A DNA stretch of 64,000 bases from Alkalihalobacterium elongatum (lineage in GTDB: Bacteria; Bacillota; Bacilli; Bacillales; Bacillaceae_F): the NCBI RefSeq assembly GCF_019024285.1, contig NZ_WMKZ01000007.1, forward strand, positions 1-64,000, in the 5' to 3' direction. This document shows, one piece after another, positions 17,792 through 26,113 of the stretch. Each line of letters starts with the position of its first letter. Position 1 is the first letter of the stretch. A program made the position numbers and the translations under genes. The notes beneath the pieces are model-generated. The model did no database searches. It saw nothing but the letters and a program-made list of their open reading frames with translations, and was not told the origin of the DNA.

Positions 17792-18889
17792 ATGGATACA
17801 GGTAAATTTAAAAAGTTAAATGCTTATCATGTCGTTTTTCTAACTCAAAATACGATGGTAGGGGTGTCACTATTCTCGTTACCAAATGATATGAGTCAAG
17901 CAGGATATAATTTATGGCTGTTGCCGATTATACTCGGATTATTATCAAATTTGGCCCTTATTCCGATCATTTACTTATGTAAGCAATACCCAAACGATAC
18001 TTTATTTAAGATTAATGAGAAATTACTTGGGAGTTTATTTGGAAAAGTGTTGAATTTTTTTGTTTTTAGTTATGCGGTAATCGCATTAGCTTCCGTTAGT
18101 CAAAGGTATTTAAGACTCGTTCAAACCGTAACATTACCTGAATATACGATAACTTGGATAGCAATCGTATTTTTTGCTGTATTAATATGTATTGTAATGG
18201 GTGGTATCAAGTCCATTGCTCGCTTCTGTATGTTTTCGTTCTTTTTTACAGCCTGGTTAATTTATTATCTCAAGTGGGCGCTTCAGTCTGGGAATTGGCT
18301 GCATGCAGTACCCACCTTTGAGGTCAGTGGACTAGCATGGCTACACGCTCTTCATAATGGGGCACCAGCCATGTTTGGCTTTGGACTTATTCTATTTTAT
18401 TATCCCTATATTATTAATCAAGAAAAAGCATTCTTACATGTTTCCATTGGTATATGGATTGCCGTATTTTTTTATTTTGCTGTTTCGTTGGCTAGTGTCG
18501 TTTACTTTTCGTCTTGGCAATTAAGTAATTTATTATTTCCTGTTCTGAACTTATTTCAAGCTGTTCAGCTAGCATTTCTAGAGCGGATCGAAACGTTTGG
18601 AACGTCCCTTTGGACCTTCTTAGCTCTATCTACAGCTTCTGCCTATTTATGGGTAGGAAAAAAAGGGATAGATTCATTGTTATCTAACCATAAAAACCGA
18701 ACATGGCATTTATACATTTGTGCTGTCGTTGGGCTAATTTTGTTTAACGGTCCTATTCCATTTTATTTACAAATCAAAATATTTGAAAAATGGTTAGTTT
18801 ACTACGGGTACGGGATACATATTTTACCAGTTGTTTTGCTTATCCTACATAGTTTTAAAAAGGATAAGGAGAAAGGGGTTCCTTTATGA
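17792..18889 (+). CDS. Spore germinant receptor B subunit (GerAB permease), operon 2
   Basis: A 365-residue APC-type permease with about ten helices, the GerAB/GerKB type. The start is the ATG preceded by GAGGAG, seven bases upstream; an earlier in-frame ATG at 17777 would overlap the A-subunit stop. The last codons overlap the C-subunit start (ATGA), so translation is likely coupled. Confidence 0.88.
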   Translation: MDTGKFKKLNAYHVVFLTQNTMVGVSLFSLPNDMSQAGYNLWLLPIILGLLSNLALIPIIYLCKQYPNDTLFKINEKLLGSLFGKVLNFFVFSYAVIALASVSQRYLRLVQTVTLPEYTITWIAIVFFAVLICIVMGGIKSIARFCMFSFFFTAWLIYYLKWALQSGNWLHAVPTFEVSGLAWLHALHNGAPAMFGFGLILFYYPYIINQEKAFLHVSIGIWIAVFFYFAVSLASVVYFSSWQLSNLLFPVLNLFQAVQLAFLERIETFGTSLWTFLALSTASAYLWVGKKGIDSLLSNHKNRTWHLYICAVVGLILFNGPIPFYLQIKIFEKWLVYYGYGIHILPVVLLILHSFKKDKEKGVPL

Positions 18890-20004
18890 AACTTGTTTCT
18901 AGAGGTGTCTTATTACTACTAATCGGATTATTACTTGGTTGCGATGATCCAAATATACAGAAACCAGTGATTGAGGATTTAGGGATGATAGGTGTAATGG
19001 GGTTTGATTATGTTGATGATGAAAGAGTAAAGGTCGTTGTGACCTTACCCCAACCCCAACATGATGCAAAAGAGCAAGTCCAAAGCTATTCGACAATTGT
19101 GCGAATGCCCCATCAATCGGTAATGGATATATCAACTTTAACAGAAAAAGTGTTATCTCCACTTCAATTAAGAGTTATTTTATTTAGCGAGGAATATGCA
19201 AGAAAAGTAGGGGTGTGGAAGGCACTTGAAAATTTGTATCGAGATCCCCAAGTTGGTACTAACATATTTATCGCAGTCGTAAAAGGATCAACAGAAGATA
19301 TAATTAAAAGAGACTACAAAGATAAACCAGAAATTAACGTGTATTTAAATGAGTTATTAAAACCGAGGGTAATGACTGCGTTTAGTCCATTTACAACGAT
19401 CCATTATTTTATTAATAAACAAACCGATGAAGTTGCTGATCCTTCTACACCTTACCTTGAATTGGTCAATGAAAATTCGCTAAAAATAACGAAGGTTGCT
19501 CTTTTTAGTGGAGATAAAATGATTGCTACGTTAGATCCAGAAGAAGCTAAATTAGTTCAAGCGATGAAAAGAAGAAGGAATTTACCTGATATCTCTGTCA
19601 TGATTCCTGGAGTAAACAAAGGTGATAAAGAGGAGATGGCGATATTAAAGTTTGTAGCTACAAAGTTTGGTATAGAAGCCAATGATGATTTAAGTGAACC
19701 AGAGTTATTTCTCCATTTTTATATACGAGGAAGCATCGTTGATTATGATGGTGCCAGAGACTTAGCAAATTTAGAGGAAAGAAGAGAATTAGAAAATAAG
19801 ATTAGTAACCGTCTAGAAGAAAGAGTGATTAAGACCGTAAAACAGTTTCAAGAATTGGGCGTTGACCCAGCAGGGTTTGGAGAGCATTTTCGTATAAAGG
19901 CTCCTAGAGAATGGGATAAGGAAAAATGGAGTGAAATCTTTAAACAAACAGATATAACTACACATGTAGAGATTAGGATTATTTCTACGGGAACCATTAG
20001 TTAA
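18886..20004 (+). CDS. Spore germinant receptor C subunit (Ger(x)C lipoprotein), operon 2
   Basis: A signal peptide with lipobox LLGC (Cys at residue 19) is followed by a Ger(x)C domain. Blocks such as 'VLSPLQLRVILFSEEYARKVG' and the C-terminal 'GVDPAGFGEHFR' are present. At 372 residues it is of usual family length. It overlaps the B-subunit gene by four bases and completes the A-B-C set. Unlike operon 1, no D-type ORF follows directly. Confidence 0.9.
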   Translation: MKLVSRGVLLLLIGLLLGCDDPNIQKPVIEDLGMIGVMGFDYVDDERVKVVVTLPQPQHDAKEQVQSYSTIVRMPHQSVMDISTLTEKVLSPLQLRVILFSEEYARKVGVWKALENLYRDPQVGTNIFIAVVKGSTEDIIKRDYKDKPEINVYLNELLKPRVMTAFSPFTTIHYFINKQTDEVADPSTPYLELVNENSLKITKVALFSGDKMIATLDPEEAKLVQAMKRRRNLPDISVMIPGVNKGDKEEMAILKFVATKFGIEANDDLSEPELFLHFYIRGSIVDYDGARDLANLEERRELENKISNRLEERVIKTVKQFQELGVDPAGFGEHFRIKAPREWDKEKWSEIFKQTDITTHVEIRIISTGTIS

Positions 20005-20118
20005 AGTAGTAAGGTATGAGCGCTATTAGTAAGTAAAAAGTCTAGTTTTTTCTAAATTACGATTAGGGTTAGAACATTCGGGTATGTGATTAACACCAAA
20101 AGTATAAGAGGTGATTAT

Positions 20119-20262
20119 ATGTTTTGGATGTTAATAGGTATTCTTATCCTGTTATGGTTATTAGGTTTTTCTTTTGAAATAGCTGGTGGTATCATACATG
20201 TGCTGATTGTTATAGCATTGATATTAGTCATATTTAATTTGGTGACGGGAAGGCGAATGTAG
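20119..20262 (+). CDS. lmo0937-family small membrane protein (47 aa)
   Basis: MFWMLIGILILLWLLGFSFE and the second helix IHVLIVIALILVIFNL are joined by IAGG, and the protein ends TGRRM. This two-helix pattern, with WLLGF and a terminal TGR, matches the widespread lmo0937-type peptides of unknown function. The ribosome site is AGAGGTG. It starts 115 bases after the second germination operon and probably has its own promoter, although read-through cannot be ruled out. Confidence 0.75.
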   Translation: MFWMLIGILILLWLLGFSFEIAGGIIHVLIVIALILVIFNLVTGRRM

Positions 20263-20484
20263 TGAGGAAAGGGTAAGATTGAAAAGTTGATTTGGTCCTT
20301 CAACATGGGGCGGAAAGCGTTTTAGTAAAAGCTTTTAGATGTAAAGTCCTTAAAGAAAAATTGTCAATCATTTTTCCTAAAAAAAATATGCTTAGCTAAA
20401 AATTTTCATATTGCTTCTAGTCATCCATCTAAGTATAATTTTCTTGTTTACATCATAATTAACTGTTGGAATGGGGAATAGGAA

Positions 20485-21573
20485 TTGACGGCGTTAAGAA
20501 TTTTATTCGTCTATAATTGGGTACCTGATGAGGAAAGAACAGAAGCATTTAAAGAATGTGCTTCTACTAAAACCGTACAGCGACTCACAGCAATTTTTCA
20601 GTCTTATCAAATGGAAGTAATTCCTCTTAATCTATTTAGTAAAGAGCAATTAGCAGAAGCGATAAATTTGCATGAACCTAATTTAGCTTTTGTAATTGCG
20701 GAAGGTTTCCTAGATCAACCAGAAACCTTATATGATGGATCAGGTGCGTTAAGTATTCGAGAAGTACTTGAAAATCTTGAAGTACCGTACTCACATTCCG
20801 ATGTTGAAACGATGCAATCATGCCGTAATAAGGATATTACGTATGAAAAGCTAGGTCAAAAAGAGGTCGCTATTCCTCGATTCTTTGTTTTTAGTGAAAG
20901 ACAAGAAGATATTGAAAATATTGATCGTGTGGAATATGTTGTTGGATACCCGATGTTCCTTAAGCCTTGTGGTGGTGGCTGCAGCATAGGCATTGATGAG
21001 CAGTCCATTGTGAGAAATCGCAGCGATTTAATATCAAAAATAGAGCAATTAAGGGATATGATTGGAGATCAACCGATACTTGCGGAAACGTATTTGCCAG
21101 GTCGAGAGTACACAGTCGGTGTCATAGGTAATGGGGTACCGAATGTTCTTCCTGTAGTTGCTTTCCCAGAGGCATTTAATGTTCGAAGTCAAGAAGTAAA
21201 AGCGGTTGAACATCAATCAAGAAGTGAATTCGAGATTATTCCAGCAACGTCTCCTGTTGGTGCAAAAATAAAAGATACAGCTATGCAAGTGTTTCAAGCA
21301 CTTGGAGCACGTGATCTTATTCGGTTAGATTTACGAGAAGGTGAAGATGGTAGGGTATATGTTATTGATGTGAATGGAACCCCGTCACTATCATTAACAG
21401 GTTCACTTGCATTTATGGCAGAAAATAGTAACGTTCAGTACCCAGAGTTTATCGCTTACTTTTTATTTGTAACATTGTCACGGTATGGATTACCTATAAA
21501 TGAACATCTAAATGAAAACGCAATGAAAGTATCAACGTATTTACAAGGTATTTTTGAAAACCAAATTGCTTAA
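20485..21573 (+). CDS. ATP-grasp ligase related to D-alanine--D-alanine ligases
   Basis: This 362-residue protein has an ATP-grasp fold. 'GYPMFLKPCGGGCSIGI' is the nucleotide-binding lid and 'LAETYLPGREYTVGVIGNG' the central strand. 'LIRLDLREGEDGRVYVIDVNGTPSL' is the metal-binding Asp/Asn end seen in Ddl enzymes. The N-terminal part lacks the usual GG-x-SxEHxVS motif of true Ddl. It may therefore ligate another amino acid or peptide. The start is TTG after GGGGAATAGG. No peptidoglycan genes are near, and the substrate is unknown. Confidence 0.78.
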   Translation: MTALRILFVYNWVPDEERTEAFKECASTKTVQRLTAIFQSYQMEVIPLNLFSKEQLAEAINLHEPNLAFVIAEGFLDQPETLYDGSGALSIREVLENLEVPYSHSDVETMQSCRNKDITYEKLGQKEVAIPRFFVFSERQEDIENIDRVEYVVGYPMFLKPCGGGCSIGIDEQSIVRNRSDLISKIEQLRDMIGDQPILAETYLPGREYTVGVIGNGVPNVLPVVAFPEAFNVRSQEVKAVEHQSRSEFEIIPATSPVGAKIKDTAMQVFQALGARDLIRLDLREGEDGRVYVIDVNGTPSLSLTGSLAFMAENSNVQYPEFIAYFLFVTLSRYGLPINEHLNENAMKVSTYLQGIFENQIA

Positions 21574-21586
21574 AATATAATTTCTA

Positions 21587-21625
21587 AAGAGGCTGACTTA
21601 ATTAAGTTGGTCTCTTCTGTTGTTT
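21587..21625 (+). terminator. Intrinsic terminator
   Basis: A 13-bp stem with three G-T pairs (21587-21599 with 21604-21616) and a four-base loop is followed by CTGTTGTTT. It ends the ATP-grasp gene. Confidence 0.6.
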
Positions 21626-21795
21626 AGGCAGCTATAACGATAATACATATTTCGGGAGTGATTTAGAAAGTATAAGTAATAAGAATTACTCTTTGAAACA
21701 GATCGTTGAGTAAAGAAGTGAAGGATTTGTTAACGGTAAAATATTGGCATTATACATGAAGTAATAACGTTCACAGACTTTGGAGGTGTCCCTAT

Positions 21796-22008
21796 ATGAA
21801 AAGAAAGAATATCGCTGAAGATAAACCAACTTTAACGAATGCACCAGAAAATGAGGAGTATACAATTCGTTCAGATGTTAGTAGCTATTCACCGCAAAAT
21901 ACAAATCCATACTATGCTGGCGATTCAGTTAATGAACATAAAGAACAAGAAGAAGCTAATCAAGGCATAGCAGGAGAAGAAATAAAACAACAAAACGAAA
22001 ACCTGTAA
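21796..22008 (+). CDS. Small hydrophilic protein of unknown function (70 aa)
   Basis: The ATG follows TTTGGAGGTG. The product is polar and acidic with no hydrophobic segment, rich in Glu, Asn and Gln ('PYYAGDSVNEHKEQEEANQG'), and probably disordered. It resembles the small hydrophilic proteins made in spore-formers, but I cannot name a family. A 20-bp palindrome follows 19 bases after the stop. Confidence 0.6.
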   Translation: MKRKNIAEDKPTLTNAPENEEYTIRSDVSSYSPQNTNPYYAGDSVNEHKEQEEANQGIAGEEIKQQNENL

Positions 22009-22026
22009 AAGCAACGGTAAAGCATC

Positions 22027-22074
22027 GGTGCCAGGCACCTTTAACATAGCACAGTGTTAAAGGTGCCTGGCACC
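22027..22074. repeat. Perfect 20-bp palindrome containing GGTGCCAGGCACC
   Basis: Arms 22027-22046 and 22055-22074 are perfectly complementary with an eight-base loop. Each arm starts with GGTGCC-A/T-GGCACC, itself a near-perfect palindrome, so the element can fold as one long stem or as a cruciform-like pair. The GGTGCCAGGCACC core is, from memory, a repeated motif in several Bacillus genomes. It could serve as a terminator for the small gene before it, but it has no T-tract. It lies 25 bases before the channel start. Confidence 0.7.
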
Positions 22075-22098
22075 CCATAGATAGGAGTGAGGGAGTGC

Positions 22099-23124
22099 GT
22101 GTTATTCATCTTCGACTTAATGAAAATAGTTGTGAAGATTAAGAACCTAACACTAGTTGTAGGGACTATTATTTTCATTGTTCTAAGCTCCTTTATAGTT
22201 CATTATTTAGAACCAGATACTTTTCCTACTTTATTTTTAGGTTTCTGGTATGTTATGACGACTATAACAACGACAGGTTATGGTGATTTTGTTCCACAGA
22301 CAGTAGCAGGAAAGTGGTTTGCTCTTTTTTTATATCTGTTTGGAATAACATTAATTGGTGTGTTTATCGGAAAAATGGTCGAAGGGATAGGGGTTTATCG
22401 CAAGCTTAAGGAGGAAGGGAAATTGCGCTATAAAGGAAGTGGCCATTACGTCATCATTGGCTGGTCACAAAAGGCCAAAAAAACAATTGACGAGCTTTTG
22501 CTAGCTAAAGAAGACGCTAATATCCTTATTGTTGACCTTCATCATGTCACGCCCTATGACAAAGATCAAATTCACTTTATACATGGTGATGCGACTGACC
22601 CTGATACACTTGAGAAAGCCAATATAACTAAAGCGGATTCTGTTCTAATTTTTGCCCCAGATACAATTAATGATCCATTGTCCATTGATGGAAGGTCACT
22701 GTTAATTGCTTCTTCTATAGAGCACTTAGCGAGTAAGAAGAAAAAGGACATTTATACAATCGTTGAAATTGTAAGAGAAAGTCATATCCCAACTTTTAAG
22801 CATGCCTGTGTAGATGAGTTTGTGCTATCTAGTGAGGCTTTTTCTGATTTAATGGCAAAATCGGCATTGCATAAAGGATCCACGAAAGTGTTTATGCAAT
22901 TATTAAGTAGAGAATACGGAGATAATGTTTGGGAAATCGAAAAAAAACCAAACTGGAAGACCTACAATGATGCGTTTGAGGCATTGAAGAATATAGGAGC
23001 TAATTTATTGTCGGAAAGCAATGATTTTAGCATTATTCGTCGTCTTCAAGATGAGGTCCCAGACAATGCAAAACTTTATGTCATTTGTGATGAGTCCACA
23101 TATAAAAAAATAAAGTTGATGTGA
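22099..23124 (+). CDS. Potassium channel with RCK/TrkA-N domain (YugO-like)
   Basis: Two membrane helices flank a pore loop with the selectivity filter TTTGYGD at about residues 57-63. A cytoplasmic RCK (TrkA-N) domain from residue 105 holds the Rossmann start 'HYVIIGWSQKAKKTI' and 'IHGDATDPDTLEKANI'. Members form tetrameric ligand-gated K+ channels; YugO of B. subtilis is the best-known relative and acts in biofilm electrical signalling. The GTG at 22099 is preferred because GAGGGAG lies about five bases before it. The GTG at 22087 is immediately next to another ribosome-like site and is the alternative. Confidence 0.85.
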   Translation: MLFIFDLMKIVVKIKNLTLVVGTIIFIVLSSFIVHYLEPDTFPTLFLGFWYVMTTITTTGYGDFVPQTVAGKWFALFLYLFGITLIGVFIGKMVEGIGVYRKLKEEGKLRYKGSGHYVIIGWSQKAKKTIDELLLAKEDANILIVDLHHVTPYDKDQIHFIHGDATDPDTLEKANITKADSVLIFAPDTINDPLSIDGRSLLIASSIEHLASKKKKDIYTIVEIVRESHIPTFKHACVDEFVLSSEAFSDLMAKSALHKGSTKVFMQLLSREYGDNVWEIEKKPNWKTYNDAFEALKNIGANLLSESNDFSIIRRLQDEVPDNAKLYVICDESTYKKIKLM

Positions 23125-23299
23125 CACTGTTTTTACTGTGAGGGTAACGATTATAAAAAAACATAATCAAAGTTATCGATAAACCCCTGTCTTCTATAGT
23201 TCAAATACATAATGGAGCTTTGTGTGAAATAAGTATGAAATATATAGGCATAATGCTTTCTACAATTGTGTTGGACAACGGAAGTAAGGGGTTTTGCAT

Positions 23300-24217
23300 A
23301 TGGTGCATGTAATACTTAGAAACTTCTTTTTGTTCCTATCTAAAAATCAGTTACTAAATCGTGGAGCAAGAAAATGGGGCCTTAAGTTAGGGGCTTCGCA
23401 AGTAGTTGCTGGAGAAACGATTTCCAAAGCAATGAAAGTGGTAGATGAGCTTAACAAAAAAGGTCTAGTTTGTACGGTTGATCATTTAGGCGAGTTTGTC
23501 AAAACAAAAGAGGAGGCTACAGAATCTACTGAATATTGTATTCGCACGTTAAAAGCAATTAATAAAACAGGTGTTAATTGTAATCTCTCATTAAAACTTA
23601 CTCAACTCGGTTTAGATGTTGACCCGCAGCTCTGTTATGAAAACATGAAAAAAATTTTAGCGTCTGCAAAAGAACATACTATATTTGTTCGAATAGATAT
23701 GGAAGACTATTCTCATTGCCAATCAACCATCGACCTGTTAGAAAACTTAAGAAAAGAATATGATGGATTAGTAGGAACTGCCATCCAAGCCTATTTGTAT
23801 CGTGCTTTAGATGATGTTGAAAATTTAAAAGATGTAAATTTACGTCTTGTTAAAGGTGCTTATAGAGAACCACCTGAATTTGCATATCAAAAGAAAGAAG
23901 AAATTGACACCAACTTTTTAAAAATGATCAAGCTACATTTGCGGTCGGGGAGTTATACAGCAATTGCCACACATGATCATCAAATCATTCAAAAGGTTAA
24001 GGAGTTTTGTGAACAAGAAAAAATCCCTAGAAGTCAATTTGAGTTTCAAATGCTCTTTGGATTTCGAACAGAATTACAGGAGCAAATTGCAAAAGAAGGA
24101 TATACAATGAGGATTTATGTACCATACGGTAAAGACTGGTATGGTTACTTCATGAGAAGATTAGCTGAACGCCCACAAAATGTTTCTTTTGCTTTAAGAG
24201 GCTTTTTTTCAAAGTAA
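23300..24217 (+). CDS. Proline dehydrogenase
   Basis: This monofunctional FAD enzyme oxidises proline to pyrroline-5-carboxylate. Family blocks are 'NLSLKLTQLGLD', 'VRIDMEDYSHCQSTIDL', 'IQAYLYRALDD', 'LRLVKGAYREP', 'TAIATHDHQII', 'FQMLFGFR' and 'YVPYGKDWYGYFMRRLAERPQN'. Its length is typical of the short Gram-positive form (PutB/FadM). The ATG at 23300 has AAGGGG nine bases before it; a TTG six bases earlier is less likely. No P5C dehydrogenase gene adjoins it. The nearby rocR/rocD locus works in the same pyrroline-5-carboxylate pathway. Confidence 0.92.
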   Translation: MVHVILRNFFLFLSKNQLLNRGARKWGLKLGASQVVAGETISKAMKVVDELNKKGLVCTVDHLGEFVKTKEEATESTEYCIRTLKAINKTGVNCNLSLKLTQLGLDVDPQLCYENMKKILASAKEHTIFVRIDMEDYSHCQSTIDLLENLRKEYDGLVGTAIQAYLYRALDDVENLKDVNLRLVKGAYREPPEFAYQKKEEIDTNFLKMIKLHLRSGSYTAIATHDHQIIQKVKEFCEQEKIPRSQFEFQMLFGFRTELQEQIAKEGYTMRIYVPYGKDWYGYFMRRLAERPQNVSFALRGFFSK

Positions 24218-24271
24218 ATGTGTTATAAATTGAGGCTGTTTTTGTAATAGGCATTTTTTCAAAAACTTGTT

Positions 24272-24307
24272 GCTATTGGACCGTTTTGGGAATATCGGTC
24301 CAATAGC
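24272..24307. terminator. Hairpin between convergent genes
   Basis: GCTATTGGACCG (24272-24283) pairs perfectly with CGGTCCAATAGC (24296-24307). On the minus strand it is followed by a T-rich stretch. It separates the convergent proline dehydrogenase and rocR genes. Confidence 0.65.
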
Positions 24308-24374
24308 TTATGTTAACAACCGCAATTCTATAGAAGGAACAAAGTAAATGGTCTGCTTATGGTCTATCTACTTC

Positions 24375-25805
24375 TTAGTTTTTTAATGGGGCGTTTTGTT
24401 GGTTTTTAATTTTTCTAATCCGATATTGTAAGTTTTGTCTGCTTAAACCTAAGGCATTCGCTGCTCGTGAGATGTTTCCATCATGAGAAGATAATGCAGA
24501 CTTCACGTACTGCTCTTCCATTTTTTCTAAGTATGCTTTTAAAGGCATTTTAGGATTTTGCTTTACAACTTTAGGCTGGAGAGGCTCTAAGCCAACTTGA
24601 TCCTCCTTTGTAGAAAGAATTCTCTGTTGGATAATCCGTGGAAGATACGTCATTGTAATCTCTTCTTCATCCATCATTAAATTCATGGCAGCTTCAACAA
24701 TGTGTTCTAATTCTCGTACGTTACCTGGCCAATCGTAATTATACAAATGATGTAGTATGTCGTTAGCGACACCTTTTACATTCATCTGAAATTTATAATT
24801 GTATAATTCGATGAAGTGTCTCATTAAAGGTTTAATATCCTCGAGCCTTTCTCGTAGCGGTGGAATAAATAAGGAAACAACGCTCAAACGGTAATATAGA
24901 TCCTTACGTAAACGGCCTTCCGAAATAGCACTGATAGGATCCTCATTAATGGTTGAGATTATTCGCACGTCAATCTCGAGGTCTTTCGTATCGCCAACTC
25001 TTCTGATTGTTTTTTCTTGGATAGCTCTTAATAATTTCGCTTGAAGGTTAGGGTTTAAAGAGTTAATTTCATCTAGTAACAACGTGCCACCTTCGGCTTG
25101 TTCAAACAAACCTGGATGATCAGCTGCGCCTGTAAACGCGCCTCGTTTTGTACCAAATAATAGTCCTTCAATTAAGCTATCAGGAAGAGCAGCACAGTTT
25201 TGAGAAATGAAAGGTTTATGTGCCCGCTCACTACCATTGTGGATACTTTGAGCAAAAATCTCTTTCCCCGTTCCAGTCTCTCCAGTAATTAAAACTGAAG
25301 AAGGTGTTCGTGTAACCCTCTTAGCGTTTTCTATTACTTCTTTAATTGCTGAACTTGTACCGATGATACTATCAAAAGAATAGCGTGTATTATGATTTTG
25401 TCTATTTTGTCGAATAAGCTTTTCTATCTTTGTAACATCTTTTGCAATTTCAAAAGCACCTTCTAGTTTATCATTGTCAACAAACGGAAACGTATGATTA
25501 ATAGTAATTATTTCTTCGCCTTTATTATTAAAATACTGTTGCTTCACATTTTTTGTTGTTTGCTTTTCTTCTAATGCTTGAAGTAATGTACTCGTTTGTT
25601 CATTAGGAAACTCGAATACTTCACGAATGTTTTTTCCAATTACGTCCTTAGCATTCATAGATTCAATGGTTGACATCTTATTGTTATATAAGATCGTTTC
25701 TCCATTTTTATTTACGACATGAATACCCACATCTAATTCTTGAATGACTGTGGTCAATAATTTTATTAATGATTCACGATCTATGTTAGAAGTATTCTTC
25801 TCCAT
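24375..25805 (-). CDS. rocR: RocR, sigma-54-dependent activator of arginine/ornithine catabolism
   Basis: A PAS domain (residues 15-125, 'ELDVGIHVVNKNGETILYNN') is followed by an AAA+ domain with Walker A GETGTGKE, the sigma-54 contact loop GAFTGA, and 'GGTLLLDEIN'. A Fis-type HTH ends the protein ('NISRAANALGLSRQNLQYRI'). The similarity to B. subtilis RocR is strong along the whole length. RocR senses ornithine or citrulline and activates roc genes from upstream sites with SigL. The gene is divergent from rocD, whose promoter has a sigma-54 signature. Confidence 0.93.
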   Translation of the reverse strand: MEKNTSNIDRESLIKLLTTVIQELDVGIHVVNKNGETILYNNKMSTIESMNAKDVIGKNIREVFEFPNEQTSTLLQALEEKQTTKNVKQQYFNNKGEEIITINHTFPFVDNDKLEGAFEIAKDVTKIEKLIRQNRQNHNTRYSFDSIIGTSSAIKEVIENAKRVTRTPSSVLITGETGTGKEIFAQSIHNGSERAHKPFISQNCAALPDSLIEGLLFGTKRGAFTGAADHPGLFEQAEGGTLLLDEINSLNPNLQAKLLRAIQEKTIRRVGDTKDLEIDVRIISTINEDPISAISEGRLRKDLYYRLSVVSLFIPPLRERLEDIKPLMRHFIELYNYKFQMNVKGVANDILHHLYNYDWPGNVRELEHIVEAAMNLMMDEEEITMTYLPRIIQQRILSTKEDQVGLEPLQPKVVKQNPKMPLKAYLEKMEEQYVKSALSSHDGNISRAANALGLSRQNLQYRIRKIKNQQNAPLKN

Positions 25806-25865
25806 ATATAACCAGCCTCCTCATAGTATTTAAAGTATAGAAGATTACTAATCTACTAGCAAATA

Positions 25866-25908
25866 ATTTTTGCATGAAAAAATAATAATTGAAACAATGT
25901 GCAAAAAT
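25866..25908. promoter_or_regulatory. Candidate RocR upstream activating sequence
   Basis: ATTTTTGCAT (25866-25875) and GTGCAAAAAT (25899-25908) form an inverted repeat, nine of ten bases matching. It lies about 150 bases upstream of the sigma-54 promoter of rocD. Location and dyad symmetry fit an enhancer site. The known RocR consensus could not be compared directly. Confidence 0.4.
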
Positions 25909-25963
25909 ATTGTTTGGTACTTACATTTTAAAAGGAAAACTTACTCTATAAAGCCACTTTACG

Positions 25964-26013
25964 TTCTGAAAGGCTTGAGAAATTAACATTTCACACAGCA
26001 GAGCCCAATTAAC
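25964..26013. repeat. Dispersed short repeat, copy 1
   Basis: This stretch resembles 60485-60535. Both have TTC(C)TGAAAGG, an identical 15-base core GAAATTAACATTTCA, and a purine-rich GAGC followed by AAC. The core can fold as GAAAT-TAAC-ATTTC. Two copies in intergenic DNA suggest a family of small repeats in this genome. Confidence 0.5.
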
Positions 26014-26054
26014 GTATTTCAACAACTCTACGTTTACAATGCTTTCTGAAAATG

Positions 26055-26071
26055 TTGGCATAATACTTGCA
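26055..26071 (+). promoter_or_regulatory. Sigma-54 (SigL) promoter of rocD
   Basis: TTGGCAT-AATAC-TTGCA matches the -24/-12 consensus TGGCAC-N5-TTGCA with only one change. GG and GC have the exact ten-base spacing. It lies 43 bases before the rocD start and opposite rocR, as expected for a RocR-activated gene. Confidence 0.85.
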
Positions 26072-26113
26072 ATAAACGAATTAGAATAGAGAAAAGAATA
26101 GGAGGAATTTAAA

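Noticed and set aside
23230-23290. Possible sigma-54 promoter (AGGCATAATGCTTTCT) before proline dehydrogenase
   Set aside because: The -12 element lacks the required GC; only the -24 half resembles the consensus.
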